From CAYRXM01 sp964449465 (GTDB lineage Bacteria > Chloroflexota > Anaerolineae > JAFGEY01), in assembly GCA_964449465.1 (NCBI GenBank), contig CAYVBK010000004.1:107468-171467 (forward strand): 64,000 bases of DNA, given 5' to 3'. The translations under genes and the position numbers were made by a program. The notes beneath the pieces were generated by a model that was given only the letters and a program-made list of their open reading frames with translations, was not told the origin of the DNA and searched no databases. Shown here piece by piece: positions 1 through 9,270 of this stretch. Every line of letters begins with the position of its first letter. Position 1 is the first letter of the stretch.

Positions 1-1401
<1,401 letters not shown>

Positions 1402-1447
1402 CACAGCCTCCTGTTGAATAGCACCAAGCCCAACCAATCGGAAATGA

Positions 1448-1930
1448 TCAGAGTGAAACCGACCTCAACAATTTGGAATACAGCACCAACCCATCGCCAG
1501 GGGCGTAAAAATGCTCGATCAAGGCCTCCCGCCGATAACCGGCAGTCTCGTAAAACCGCCGCGCCGGCGCATAGGTCGGCAGGCTAGAGGTCTCGATCAA
1601 CAGCATATAGCCGCCCCGTTCCAGCACCCGCGACTCGACTTGCGCCAGCAAAGCGCGGCCGACGCCCTGTCCCTGTGCATCGGGATGCACGGCGATCCAA
1701 TACAGGTCATAGACGCCTTGCGTAAGTGTATGAAAGCCAAAACAGGCATAGCCCAATGTGCGTCCATTGGCGCGATAAACTAAAAAGGAATAACCGCCAG
1801 CATGACCGCGCGTGCGATAAACATCCCACAGCTCGCCCACGCAGGCCACCTCATCAGGAGAGAAAACGCCCACCTGCCGGCTGATTTCGTCTATTGCCGC
1901 ACCGTCAGACTCGATGGCAAGCTCGATCAT
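1448..1930 (-). CDS. GNAT family N-acetyltransferase
   Basis: Predicted cytosolic acetyl-CoA-dependent acetyltransferase of 160 residues with unknown substrate. The acetyl-CoA binding motif is clear: IAVHPDAQGQGVGRALL (the Q/RxxGxG/A pattern), followed by the family's C-terminal ARRFYETAGYRREA strand-turn. The ATG at 1930 is chosen because AAAGGAGGTG sits 2 nt upstream; a frame extension of seven residues further upstream lacks such a site. It follows hutU in the same direction (46 nt beyond the hutU start on the map, so this gene is upstream of hutU in transcription) and may be cotranscribed with it. It is one of three unrelated GNAT genes in the first 4.3 kb. Confidence 0.85.
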   Translation of the reverse strand: MIELAIESDGAAIDEISRQVGVFSPDEVACVGELWDVYRTRGHAGGYSFLVYRANGRTLGYACFGFHTLTQGVYDLYWIAVHPDAQGQGVGRALLAQVESRVLERGGYMLLIETSSLPTYAPARRFYETAGYRREALIEHFYAPGDGLVLYSKLLRSVSL

Positions 1931-2116
1931 TGCACCTCCTTTGATGCCCAAACCATCATTCCACCGCTAGCAGGCCGCCGGAGAGACCTGAGCGGTGACG
2001 AGTCCCCAACTCCAATTTTAGGGCGCTGAGTGAGGTGTCCCCGAACAAGTTCGGGATTCCGACGTCCAGGTGGGACAACGAGTAGTCTCCCAGGTGGTCA
2101 ACGGTGGTCAACTTAA

Positions 2117-2575
2117 TCAATAAACCACCCAGCGATAGCGGCAGGCCCGCCTTTTGCCCTGTGCATACATGTCGTGATCGGGCGGAATGTCCACAATCTC
2201 GACCAGCGTACAGCCCAAAATTTCACATGTGCGCCGGGAAGCCCAATTGTCCGGATCGTTGGTGATCCAGATCACATCCATGCCGTGTGCCTGAAAAATC
2301 TCGCCAATCAGCCGGCAGCCCCGCGCTGCATAGCGATGGCCGCGAAACGGCTCATCTACGCCATAGCCGATATGCCCGGCATATTTGACCAGCGAATCGG
2401 TATAGCCGATGCGGGCGCGCAACTGCCCCACCGGTTGATCGCTGTCTCGCAGCCGGATGGACAGGTGATAGGCCGGCACCCATCCTTTGACCAGATCGGC
2501 CGGCACGCATTGATCAACCACCACATCTATCTCGTCGCCCACAAAACGATGCCCCACCTCAAATTTCCAATCCAT
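2117..2575 (-). CDS. GNAT (RimJ/RimL-like) N-acetyltransferase
   Basis: A 152-residue protein with RimJ/RimL-type GNAT features: VGQLRARIGY in the central sheet, HIGYGVDEPFRGHRYAARGC for the acetyl-CoA pyrophosphate loop, and ITNDPDNWASRRTCEILG for the C-terminal Asn and helix. Proteins of this type acetylate protein N-termini or small amines; the substrate cannot be read from sequence. The start is supported by AGAGGAG 6 nt before the ATG. The 186-bp gap to the next gene downstream (1931-2116) holds only a short CCCGAAC/GTTCGGG hairpin at 2040-2055. Confidence 0.83.
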   Translation of the reverse strand: MDWKFEVGHRFVGDEIDVVVDQCVPADLVKGWVPAYHLSIRLRDSDQPVGQLRARIGYTDSLVKYAGHIGYGVDEPFRGHRYAARGCRLIGEIFQAHGMDVIWITNDPDNWASRRTCEILGCTLVEIVDIPPDHDMYAQGKRRACRYRWVVY

Positions 2576-2600
2576 ACGTCTCCTCTTTGTTCAGTGTGGG

Positions 2601-2617
2601 TTTCGACAGGCTCAACC
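2601..2617 (+). repeat. Dispersed intergenic motif TTTCGACAGGCTCAACC, copy 1
   Basis: The 17-mer TTTCGACAGGCTCAACC occurs here between two genes. Close copies lie at 38115-38131, 45808-45824 and 49958-49974, every one intergenic. Function is unknown. Confidence 0.6.
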
Positions 2618-2624
2618 CACTCGC

Positions 2625-3767
2625 TCAACCCGCCAGCGCCGCCTGAATCGCCGCAGCCACTCGATCCAGCTCGGCATATTCGATGGTCAAGGGAGGCAGC
2701 AGGCGAATCACCGTTGCGCCGGCCGGCAGAGCCAGCACGCCCAACTCGAGCAGTGCCTTGAGGTACGGTTGTGCCTTGACGCGCAGTTCAATGCCGACCA
2801 TCAACCCCAGACCACGCACCTCGCGGACGACAGGCCGGTCCAACGCGGCCAGCCTTTGCAGCAGATACGCCCCCTTGTCGGCGGCCTGACGAGCCAGGTC
2901 CTCTTGCTCCAACACGTCGAGCGTGGCCAGCGCTGCGGCGCAAGCCAGCGGATTGCCACCAAAGGTGCTGCCATGCACGCCGGGGCGGATGTTTTGCACC
3001 CGTTCACCCAACATCACCGCTCCCATCGGCACGCCGCCGGCCATCCCCTTGGCCAGACACAGCATATCGGGGCCAATGCCGTGATGTTGAAAGGCAAACA
3101 TCTGCCCGGTGCGCCCAAAACCGGTCTGCACTTCATCCACGACCAACAGCGCACCTCGTTCATGGCAGAGCCGCTCTAGCGCGCGAAAATAATCGCCGCG
3201 GCCGGGGCGCACGCCGCCCTCGCCCTGCACTATTTCAACCAGAACAGCAGCCGTATTTTCATTGACCACAGCAGCCATTTTGTCTATATCGTCAAAAGGC
3301 ACATGCTCCAGGCCGGGCAGCAGCGGCAAAAACGGCTCGCGATAAGCCTTTTCCCACGTGGCTGAGAGTGCGCCCATCGTACGCCCATGAAACCCGCGCA
3401 TCGTCGCCACCACACCAGTGCGGCCAGTGCTAAGGCGGGCCAGCTTGATCGCCCCCTCTACGGCCTCGGCGCCCGAGTTGCACAAAAAAGCCCGCCGCAG
3501 CCCGGTCAAATCGGCCAGCCGCGCCATCAACTGCGCTCGCCGGTCGTTGTAAAAAATGCCGGGGCATGTCACCAACACCTCGGCCTGCCGGGCAATGGCC
3601 GCTGTCACCGCCGGGTGGCAGTGGCCCAACAAAACCACCCCGTGCCCGCCCACGCAGTCAATATATTCTCGCCCGGCCTCGTCCCACACTCGCACCCCCT
3701 GCCCACGCACCAACACTACGTCGCGCTTGGGATATGTGCCGGCATCGTGCTGCTGCTCTAAATCCAT
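2625..3767 (-). CDS. Class-III aminotransferase, acetylornithine/LysW-gamma-lysine type
   Basis: PLP-dependent aminotransferase of 380 residues in the ArgD/LysJ group, which transaminates N-acetylornithine or LysW-bound aminoadipate semialdehyde during arginine or lysine synthesis. Diagnostic segments are DEAGREYIDCVGGHG near the N-terminus, CNSGAEAVEGAIKLAR (phosphate binding), GRTMGALSATWEK, VVDEVQTGFGRTG with the PLP-ring Asp, CLAKGMAGG with the Schiff-base Lys, and HGSTFGGNPLA. The ATG at 3767 is preferred because the family usually starts just before the EQQHDAGTYPKR segment; the frame could extend to a TTG at 3800 that touches the upstream GNAT stop. No lysW or other lys/arg gene is adjacent, so the exact substrate is undecided. 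Confidence 0.88.
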   Translation of the reverse strand: MDLEQQHDAGTYPKRDVVLVRGQGVRVWDEAGREYIDCVGGHGVVLLGHCHPAVTAAIARQAEVLVTCPGIFYNDRRAQLMARLADLTGLRRAFLCNSGAEAVEGAIKLARLSTGRTGVVATMRGFHGRTMGALSATWEKAYREPFLPLLPGLEHVPFDDIDKMAAVVNENTAAVLVEIVQGEGGVRPGRGDYFRALERLCHERGALLVVDEVQTGFGRTGQMFAFQHHGIGPDMLCLAKGMAGGVPMGAVMLGERVQNIRPGVHGSTFGGNPLACAAALATLDVLEQEDLARQAADKGAYLLQRLAALDRPVVREVRGLGLMVGIELRVKAQPYLKALLELGVLALPAGATVIRLLPPLTIEYAELDRVAAAIQAALAG

Positions 3768-3800
3768 CCAACTCTTCGCTTCCCCCTTGGGTCTCTCCAA

Positions 3801-4256
3801 TCACCCGGCCACCTGATCCAACCGCTTGCCCATACCGATGATACGATCGTTCTTGTATCCCAATTTTTCGTAAAACTCGATCACGCCCTGATTGGTTTCG
3901 CGCACCTGAAGGTTGATCTTGAGACAGCCCAATGCCCGCAAAACCGTTTCGGCATGTTCCATCATTTTGCGCCCGATCCCTTGTTTTTGCAAGTCTGGCT
4001 CAACGGCCAGATAATTGATCCAGCCGCGATGCCCGTCATAGCCCACCATCACCGATGCACTCACCTGCCCACCCCACTCGCCAATGAAAAAAAGCTCTGG
4101 CTGAAAGGCCAGCTTGGCCTCAATGTCTCGATAGGGATCGTTCCACGGCACCACCAGGTTGCAGCGTCGCCAAAGCGACACCACAGCCTCCTGATCGGTC
4201 AGATCAAAGCGACGAATCACCAACTGCCAACCCTGGCTCAATGCTGCATCTGTCAT
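3801..4256 (-). CDS. YpeA-like GNAT acetyltransferase
   Basis: A 151-residue protein that closely resembles the YpeA subgroup of GNAT enzymes. It begins with an IRRFDLTDQEAVVSLW segment, then LVVPWNDPYRDIEAKL, YLAVEPDLQKQGIGRKMM (acetyl-CoA loop) and INLQVRETNQGVIEFYEKLG. Natural substrates for this group are poorly defined. A GGGGAG element precedes the ATG. It ends only 33 nt before the aminotransferase ATG and probably forms an operon with it. Confidence 0.86.
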   Translation of the reverse strand: MTDAALSQGWQLVIRRFDLTDQEAVVSLWRRCNLVVPWNDPYRDIEAKLAFQPELFFIGEWGGQVSASVMVGYDGHRGWINYLAVEPDLQKQGIGRKMMEHAETVLRALGCLKINLQVRETNQGVIEFYEKLGYKNDRIIGMGKRLDQVAG

Positions 4257-4295
4257 TCTCGATTCTCCCCGCCGGATTTTGCGCGATCAGAACAC

Positions 4296-4323
4296 AAAAG
4301 AGCGAACGATCTCTCGTTCGCTC
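4296..4323 (-). terminator. Intrinsic terminator after the alpha/beta hydrolase gene
   Basis: A perfect 10-bp stem, GAGCGAACGA (4300-4309) with TCGTTCGCTC (4314-4323) and a 4-nt loop, is followed on the minus strand by TTTTGTG. It lies between the hydrolase stop and the start of the downstream GNAT gene. Confidence 0.65.
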
Positions 4324-4392
4324 AAGTATAAGCTATTTGCTTGCAGACAGCAAGTCAAGGCGACCATGGTTGCTGCGCGTGGCCCAGACGAA

Positions 4393-5217
4393 TTATGCCG
4401 CCATAGTCATTCCGGCAAGAAAGCCGCGCACGATGTCCATATAACGGCCCAACTGCTCGTATCGCACACAGTGACCGGCCCCAGCAATGGTGATGACACG
4501 CAGTTGCGGCACGAATGACTGAAATACCGCCACGTTCTCAGCATTGATCATCCCCCCGCGATCGGGGTCGGCGGCGATCAGCAGGGCCGGGCAGGTGATG
4601 CGCGGCAGCACCACCGGCCAGTCCACAGCAACGGTCGGGTCAAAATTGACGGCCTTGGGGCTGAGGCGAAGGTGGGCGTCGGCCCACAGCCCTAGCACAT
4701 CTTCCGACCAGGCGGGCGTGGCCGCGCGCTGTTCGGCGATCAACTGCTCACGCGATTTGCCCTGAAGCCCGGTGATCCACTCCATCATCCGTGTATGCCG
4801 GTTCGGGTCGTGCGGCATGCGCATGGCCGCAAATCCCAGCGGTGCAGCGTCTTCTAGCAAAATCGCGCCGGGTACATCGGGATAGAGGCCAGCCAGAGCC
4901 AGCGTGGTCCCGCCCCCCATCGAATGGCCGAACACCGCCGGTCGGTGCAGGCCCAACGCGGCGATCACACCGCGCAAATCGCCGGCCATATCCACCATAT
5001 TGTAGCCCTGTTCCGGCGCATCGGATTGCCCGTGGCCGCGGGCGTCCACCATGATCACATCATAGTCCGATTGCAGCACCTCGGCCACCGGCGTCCAGCA
5101 CAGGCCATCATCAGAAAACCCGTGCGCCAGCACAACCGGCGGCTTGGCCCCGCCCGTGCGCGTATAGTGTAAACGCACACCATTCACCTGTACATCACCA
5201 GATTGCCATGCAGTCAT
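4393..5217 (-). CDS. Alpha/beta-fold hydrolase
   Basis: A 274-residue cytosolic alpha/beta hydrolase. The oxyanion-hole segment VVLAHGFSDDG is followed by MVDARGHGQSDAP, the nucleophile elbow GHSMGGG (Ser in G-x-S-x-G) and a C-terminal AGAGHCVRYEQ that supplies the catalytic His; an Asp in IAADPDRGG completes the likely triad. The substrate cannot be assigned. The ATG at 5217 is preceded by GAAAGGGG; longer in-frame extensions overlap the upstream gene and look non-coding. The gene follows the cysteine-desulfurase-like gene by 29 nt and is probably in its operon. Confidence 0.88.
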   Translation of the reverse strand: MTAWQSGDVQVNGVRLHYTRTGGAKPPVVLAHGFSDDGLCWTPVAEVLQSDYDVIMVDARGHGQSDAPEQGYNMVDMAGDLRGVIAALGLHRPAVFGHSMGGGTTLALAGLYPDVPGAILLEDAAPLGFAAMRMPHDPNRHTRMMEWITGLQGKSREQLIAEQRAATPAWSEDVLGLWADAHLRLSPKAVNFDPTVAVDWPVVLPRITCPALLIAADPDRGGMINAENVAVFQSFVPQLRVITIAGAGHCVRYEQLGRYMDIVRGFLAGMTMAA

Positions 5218-5246
5218 CAACAGACCCCTTTCTCTATGGTCATATA

Positions 5247-6521
5247 TTAAACCATCGCCCGCAGCGCGTTGCCCAGGCGTTGAATCTCTTGCACCGTATT
5301 GTAATGCACCGCACCGATGCGCACCATCCCGCCGTGGCCTTCCAGCCCCAACCGCTCGGTGACGGACAGGGCGTAATAGTTGCCATCCCACACAAAGATG
5401 CCCCGTTCGCCCAGGGTGGCGGCGATCTCAACCGGCGTTTTGCCCGGCCAGGTGAACGACACCGTCGGCACGCGCTCGTGCAGGCGTTGGCGGTCGGTGA
5501 GGCCGTGGATGCGCAGGCCGGGGACGGTCTCCAATTCGTCCAGGATGGCGCGGCTCAACACGTGATCATACTCGCGCAGCACGGTCAGCCCCGTTTTGAG
5601 GTGCAGCCGTCGCCCCGACAGGCCCGCAAAGCGATCCGCGTATTGGTTGCCGTACTGTTCGCCGATATGCGCCAGATAATTGACCGCAGCCAGCGTTCCG
5701 GCCATGCCTTCGTGGTTCTGCGTGCCGGTCTCGAATTTGCCGGGCGGCAAGGCCGGCGCGGGACGCACTTTGTAAGCGCGCAGGCGGTCGAGCAGGGCGT
5801 ATTTGCCGTACAGGATGCCCTGGTGGGGGCCGAAAAACTTGTACGCGCTGCACGCCAGCAAATCGCAGTCCAACGCCTGCACATCAATCGGGCCGTGCGG
5901 GGCGTACTGCACCGCGTCAACAAAAGCCAGCGCGCCGACCTCGTGCGCCCAGCGGACAATGGTTTGCACATCATGCACGGTGCCGGTGGCATTGGAGGCA
6001 TAGCCGACAGCAACGATTTTGGTCTTTTCGTTGATCAGCCCGCGCAGGGCGGCCATGTCCAGCGTATAATCCTCGACATCGAAATCGGCCCAGCGCATCG
6101 TCGCGCTGGTATCCTCGGCGATCAACAGCCAGGGCGCGATGTTGGCATCGTGATCCATCCGGGTGACCACGATCTCGTCGCCAGGACGCAGGTCGCGGGC
6201 CAGGGCGCGGCTGATGCTCAAAGTGAGCGTGGTCATGTTCGGGCCGAAAACGATCTCGTCGGGCGAGGTGGCGTTGAGCAGATCGGCCATCGCCACGTGT
6301 GCCGTGTGCAAGATTTCGTCGGAGCGTTGGCTGGTGGCAAACGCGCCACCGTGGTTGGCGTTGTGGTGGGTCAGGTAATCGACCATTGCGTCAATCACGC
6401 ACTGCGGCACCTGCGTGCCGCCGGGGTTGTCCAAAAAAACCACCGGTTGTCCATCAGGCGTCGTCTGCGTCAGGGCCGGGAATTGCGGGCGAACCGCTTG
6501 CGGATCGAATGAATCAGACAT
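5247..6521 (-). CDS. Cysteine desulfurase-like class-V aminotransferase
   Basis: A 424-residue PLP enzyme of the SufS/CsdA-like branch. Visible elements are FLDNPGGTQVP near the N-terminus, TRMDHDANIAPWL, VDAVQYAPHGPIDV with the PLP Asp, and CSAYKFFGPHQGILYG with the Schiff-base Lys. Members often sit away from Fe-S assembly genes and have unclear roles; true sulfur transfer to scaffold proteins is not supported by any neighbour here. AAGGAG precedes the ATG. The start overlaps by 8 nt the stop of an oxidoreductase remnant, so the gene was once translationally coupled to an upstream gene that the CRISPR array now replaces. Confidence 0.87.
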   Translation of the reverse strand: MSDSFDPQAVRPQFPALTQTTPDGQPVVFLDNPGGTQVPQCVIDAMVDYLTHHNANHGGAFATSQRSDEILHTAHVAMADLLNATSPDEIVFGPNMTTLTLSISRALARDLRPGDEIVVTRMDHDANIAPWLLIAEDTSATMRWADFDVEDYTLDMAALRGLINEKTKIVAVGYASNATGTVHDVQTIVRWAHEVGALAFVDAVQYAPHGPIDVQALDCDLLACSAYKFFGPHQGILYGKYALLDRLRAYKVRPAPALPPGKFETGTQNHEGMAGTLAAVNYLAHIGEQYGNQYADRFAGLSGRRLHLKTGLTVLREYDHVLSRAILDELETVPGLRIHGLTDRQRLHERVPTVSFTWPGKTPVEIAATLGERGIFVWDGNYYALSVTERLGLEGHGGMVRIGAVHYNTVQEIQRLGNALRAMV

Positions 6522-6640
6522 TTTGTAGCTCCTTGAGATAGGGTTCGAGTTCGATTATTTTACCACTGAGGCGTGAATCTTGGGCGGCAAAGGCCATCAG
6601 GTGGCTTTGTACGGAAGTGACGATTGGCGAAATGACGATT
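6514..6640 (-). pseudogene. C-terminal remnant of a Gfo/Idh/MocA-like oxidoreductase
   Basis: Reading the minus strand from the edge of the CRISPR array gives about 42 codons ending in a TGA at 6514-6516. The peptide contains IVTSVQSHLMAFAAQDSRLS and GKIIELEPYLKELQNV, which matches the C-terminal helix and strand typical of Gfo/Idh/MocA dehydrogenases (pattern HLMAFAAEESRLTG). The rest of the gene is absent because the first repeat starts at 6645. The family assignment is by eye from a short peptide. Confidence 0.5.
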
Positions 6641-6644
6641 GGAC

Positions 6645-7189
6645 GTCTTAATGCCCTTACGGGCGTTAGGGGTTTTCTGACGAGGAGAGTCAGTTTTGGT
6701 TGATTCCGGCGGGCGGTGGGAGTCTTAATGCCCTTACGGGCGTTAGGGGTTTTCTGACCGGCAGCGGCGGGGGTGCTTGACGCGCAGGTGGCGATGGTCT
6801 TAATGCCCTTACGGGCGTTAGGGGTTTTCTGACGCGCACAGCCAGCCGATACAGGTAGTTCGCGGAGGGATGTCTTAATGCCCTTACGGGCGTTAGGGGT
6901 TTTCTGACTCCGTCGTGCCCGCCAGATGCGCCAGCCCGCTGGTTCGTCTTAATGCCCTTACGGGCGTTAGGGGTTTTCTGACAGATTGTGAATATGCGGG
7001 CGATTCGTTAATGCCCCGCCGTCTTAATGCCCTTACGGGCGTTAGGGGTTTTCTGACTGAAGATGCAGTCGTCATTGAGGTTCTCTAAGATGACGACGTC
7101 TTAATGCCCTTACGGGCGTTAGGGGTTTTCTGACATGATGTAAAAATTGCAAGGGAGGCAATGCGTGAATATGTCTTAATGCCCTTACG
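6645..7189 (-). CRISPR. CRISPR array, leader-distal segment (7 full repeats plus split repeat)
   Basis: 37-bp repeats start at 6645, 6722, 6797, 6872, 6946, 7021 and 7098, and an eighth begins at 7173 and is broken at 7189 by an insertion sequence. Spacers are 37-40 nt and unrelated to each other. On the plus strand a repeat starts GTCTTAATGCCC and ends TTTTCTGAC. The transcribed strand is taken as minus, because the leader and cas genes lie to the right and the minus-strand repeat ends in a GCCC-GTAA-GGGC hairpin followed by ATTAAGAC. That layout gives an 8-nt 5-prime tag after Cas6 cleavage at the hairpin base, as in type III systems. Confidence 0.97.
7183..7189. repeat. Target site duplication CCTTACG, left copy
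   Basis: CCTTACG immediately before the insertion sequence is repeated directly after it at 9264-9270. Removing the element and one copy restores an exact 37-bp CRISPR repeat. Confidence 0.95.
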
Positions 7190-9263
7190 AGAGTGTTGCA
7201 AAATTGCCGTCTCCCGGTGCGTTCGGCTGACCGGATTTGCAAGTGGCCTCAAATGGTGCAATAATCAAGTTACCACACCCAACTACTGCAACCAAAGGAG
7301 GCCACGATGTCTATTATACCACAATTCGTTCTCGATCTGGTAATCCTCTATCTGGATCCCTTGCTCAACTGGTTCAGCGAGCGCGTCTACGCCGACCTGC
7401 TCAAACGGGCGTCCAAACACCTGCTGGTTCAGCTGCACACGCACCTCGATCTCAAGCCCTTGGAACATGCATGCGCTTCCTTCCACCGGAATTCCGGTCG
7501 CGGCCGCCCTGTCATCCACAGCGTACCGCGCCTCGTGCGCGCCTTGCTGGTCAAATATCTGTACAATTACAGCCTGCGCGAGACCGAGGCGGAAATCTGC
7601 TTCAACCTGATCGTCCGCTGGTTTGTGGGATACTCCGTCTTTGCCGCCGGTCCCGACCACGCCACACTGGAACGGTTCGAGCAATGGGTGTGTGCGCATC
7701 AACACCGCGCCTATTTCGACCAAATCCTGGACCAGATCGACCGGGCCTTTCCCGAACAGCGCCAGCACGTCCAGATCGGCGACACCTTTGCCATGCAGGC
7801 CAATGCCGACCGCGAGCCTCTCATCCCGCTGATCCGGCACACCTGCCGGCGGCTGCTGCGGACGCTGGAGCAGGCCGATGCTGACCGCGCCGCCCAGGTC
7901 GGCGAGCAGGTTGACCACAGCGCCCTGTTTGGCCCGCAAGACGAGGTGGACGAGTACTATTTGTCGAAAGAAAAGCGCGCCGAACGGCTGCGCACCACTG
8001 TTTGCGCTGCCCTCGACTGCGCTCAGCACGTCCGTGAGGCTTTGGCGCAATCCACTCCGCTGGCGGCCGAGGCCCGCGCGCCGGTCTTGCAATGGCTGGC
8101 TTGGCTGGACAAAGTGATCACCGACAATGTCCAGATCGTGCGTGACGAGCAAGGGCAGATCACCCAGGTCAGCGAACTGCCAGACAAGGACAAGGGGTCC
8201 TATCGTTTGGGCAGCGCCACCGACCCTGATGCCACCTATCGCATTCACGGCAAGAAAAAAGCCTTGGGCTACAATGTCAGCGTGGCCGTGAACGACGAAT
8301 TTGTGCGCGAAATCCAGGCCGACACCGGCGCGCAGCCCGACAACGTGGCCATTCCTGACCTGATCGAGGCTCAACAAGAACACCACGACCTGACGCCCGC
8401 CAAACTCATCTATGACGCCGCCGCCGGCAGCGGCAAAACCCGCGCCCTGGTGAACCAAGCCAGTGATGGACAGACCCAACTCTCTGCGCCTCTGCTGCCC
8501 TACAACAAGCGCAGTGTCGTTTTCACCCCGGATCAGTTCGTGCTCTCCCCAGATGGGCAAACCCTGACCTGTCCCAACGGCCTTGAATCCAACATGTCCT
8601 ATTCGTATCCCGAACTGGATGGCCGTTATTTCCGCTTTTATGCCCGCCGCTGCCGCGGCTGTCCCCGCTGGGTCGACTGTCGCGGCGACAAGCAAAAACT
8701 CGATAGCAAAGCCAATCGCAATGTGTTTATCAACGACCATCGCGCGGAGGTGGATGCCGCCCAACTCTACAACCAGACAGACGCCTACAAAGCTGACCGC
8801 AAATTGCGCCCCTTGGTTGAGCAGACCATCGCCCACCTGGTGCGCTACAACGGCGCCCGCCAGGCGCGTCGAAGGGGCAAAAAGGCGGCCGATTTTCAAG
8901 TGAAAATGTGTGCTATGGCCTGCAATCTCAAGCGATGGATGAAGCGGCTCTTGAACTGCCCATCCGGCACATCCTCACCTCAGAAAGCAGCCATGCTCGA
9001 AGCGGCCTCAGCCGCCTAGACCAAGGGATGATTTTGTCTGGTGAGCAGGAAAAAGCGGAGAGAAAAGGAGTGATTTTGAACAAATTGAACTAGAGAATAT
9101 CGTCAGTATCTAAACAACCCTCAACTGAGCGAGCCGGAAGGCCTTGGACTCGCTCAAACTCTCCAATTGCTTCCTCTTGCCTTCCTCAAACGGCCTCCTG
9201 CCCCTTTAGCGCAGGCACAAAAACGGCCGACGACCTCCCTCACCTCGATTTTTGCAACACTCT
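7190..9263 (+). mobile_element. IS1182-like insertion sequence inside a CRISPR repeat
   Basis: A 2074-bp element with 14-bp perfect terminal inverted repeats (AGAGTGTTGCAAAA at the left end, its complement at the right end) and a 7-bp target duplication. It carries one intact transposase gene. It is inserted after base 17 of a CRISPR repeat. Intact ends and exact duplications suggest a fairly recent, possibly still mobile copy. Confidence 0.93.
7307..9019 (+). CDS. IS1182 family DDE transposase
   Basis: A 570-residue transposase. The N-terminal region (about residues 50-130) has the DUF772-like RPVIHSVPRLVRALLVKYLY and SLRETEAEICFNLIVRWFVG segments found in IS1182/IS5-type enzymes. The C-terminal DDE_Tnp_1_6 domain includes the cysteine cluster CRGCPRWVDCRG and the basic YNGARQARRRGKKA stretch. 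AGGAGG lies 5 nt before the ATG. The frame is uninterrupted, so the enzyme may be functional. The family is assigned from these motifs; a subgroup outside IS1182 is possible. Confidence 0.88.
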   Translation: MSIIPQFVLDLVILYLDPLLNWFSERVYADLLKRASKHLLVQLHTHLDLKPLEHACASFHRNSGRGRPVIHSVPRLVRALLVKYLYNYSLRETEAEICFNLIVRWFVGYSVFAAGPDHATLERFEQWVCAHQHRAYFDQILDQIDRAFPEQRQHVQIGDTFAMQANADREPLIPLIRHTCRRLLRTLEQADADRAAQVGEQVDHSALFGPQDEVDEYYLSKEKRAERLRTTVCAALDCAQHVREALAQSTPLAAEARAPVLQWLAWLDKVITDNVQIVRDEQGQITQVSELPDKDKGSYRLGSATDPDATYRIHGKKKALGYNVSVAVNDEFVREIQADTGAQPDNVAIPDLIEAQQEHHDLTPAKLIYDAAAGSGKTRALVNQASDGQTQLSAPLLPYNKRSVVFTPDQFVLSPDGQTLTCPNGLESNMSYSYPELDGRYFRFYARRCRGCPRWVDCRGDKQKLDSKANRNVFINDHRAEVDAAQLYNQTDAYKADRKLRPLVEQTIAHLVRYNGARQARRRGKKAADFQVKMCAMACNLKRWMKRLLNCPSGTSSPQKAAMLEAASAA

Positions 9264-9270
9264 CCTTACG
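9264..9270. repeat. Target site duplication CCTTACG, right copy
   Basis: Second copy of the 7-bp duplication flanking the insertion sequence; see 7183-7189. Confidence 0.95.

Noticed and set aside
2040..2055. CCCGAAC/GTTCGGG hairpin between two GNAT genes as a terminator
   Set aside because: Seven base pairs and no T-run on either strand; too weak to call.
5208..6512. 434-codon open frame on the plus strand opposite the cysteine-desulfurase-like gene
   Set aside because: High GC antisense frame with no motif; the minus-strand protein carries the full PLP-enzyme pattern.
7283..8899. 538-codon open frame on the minus strand opposite the transposase gene
   Set aside because: It mirrors the codon pattern of the IS transposase, has no known motif, and the plus-strand frame shows clear transposase domains and a good ribosome binding site.
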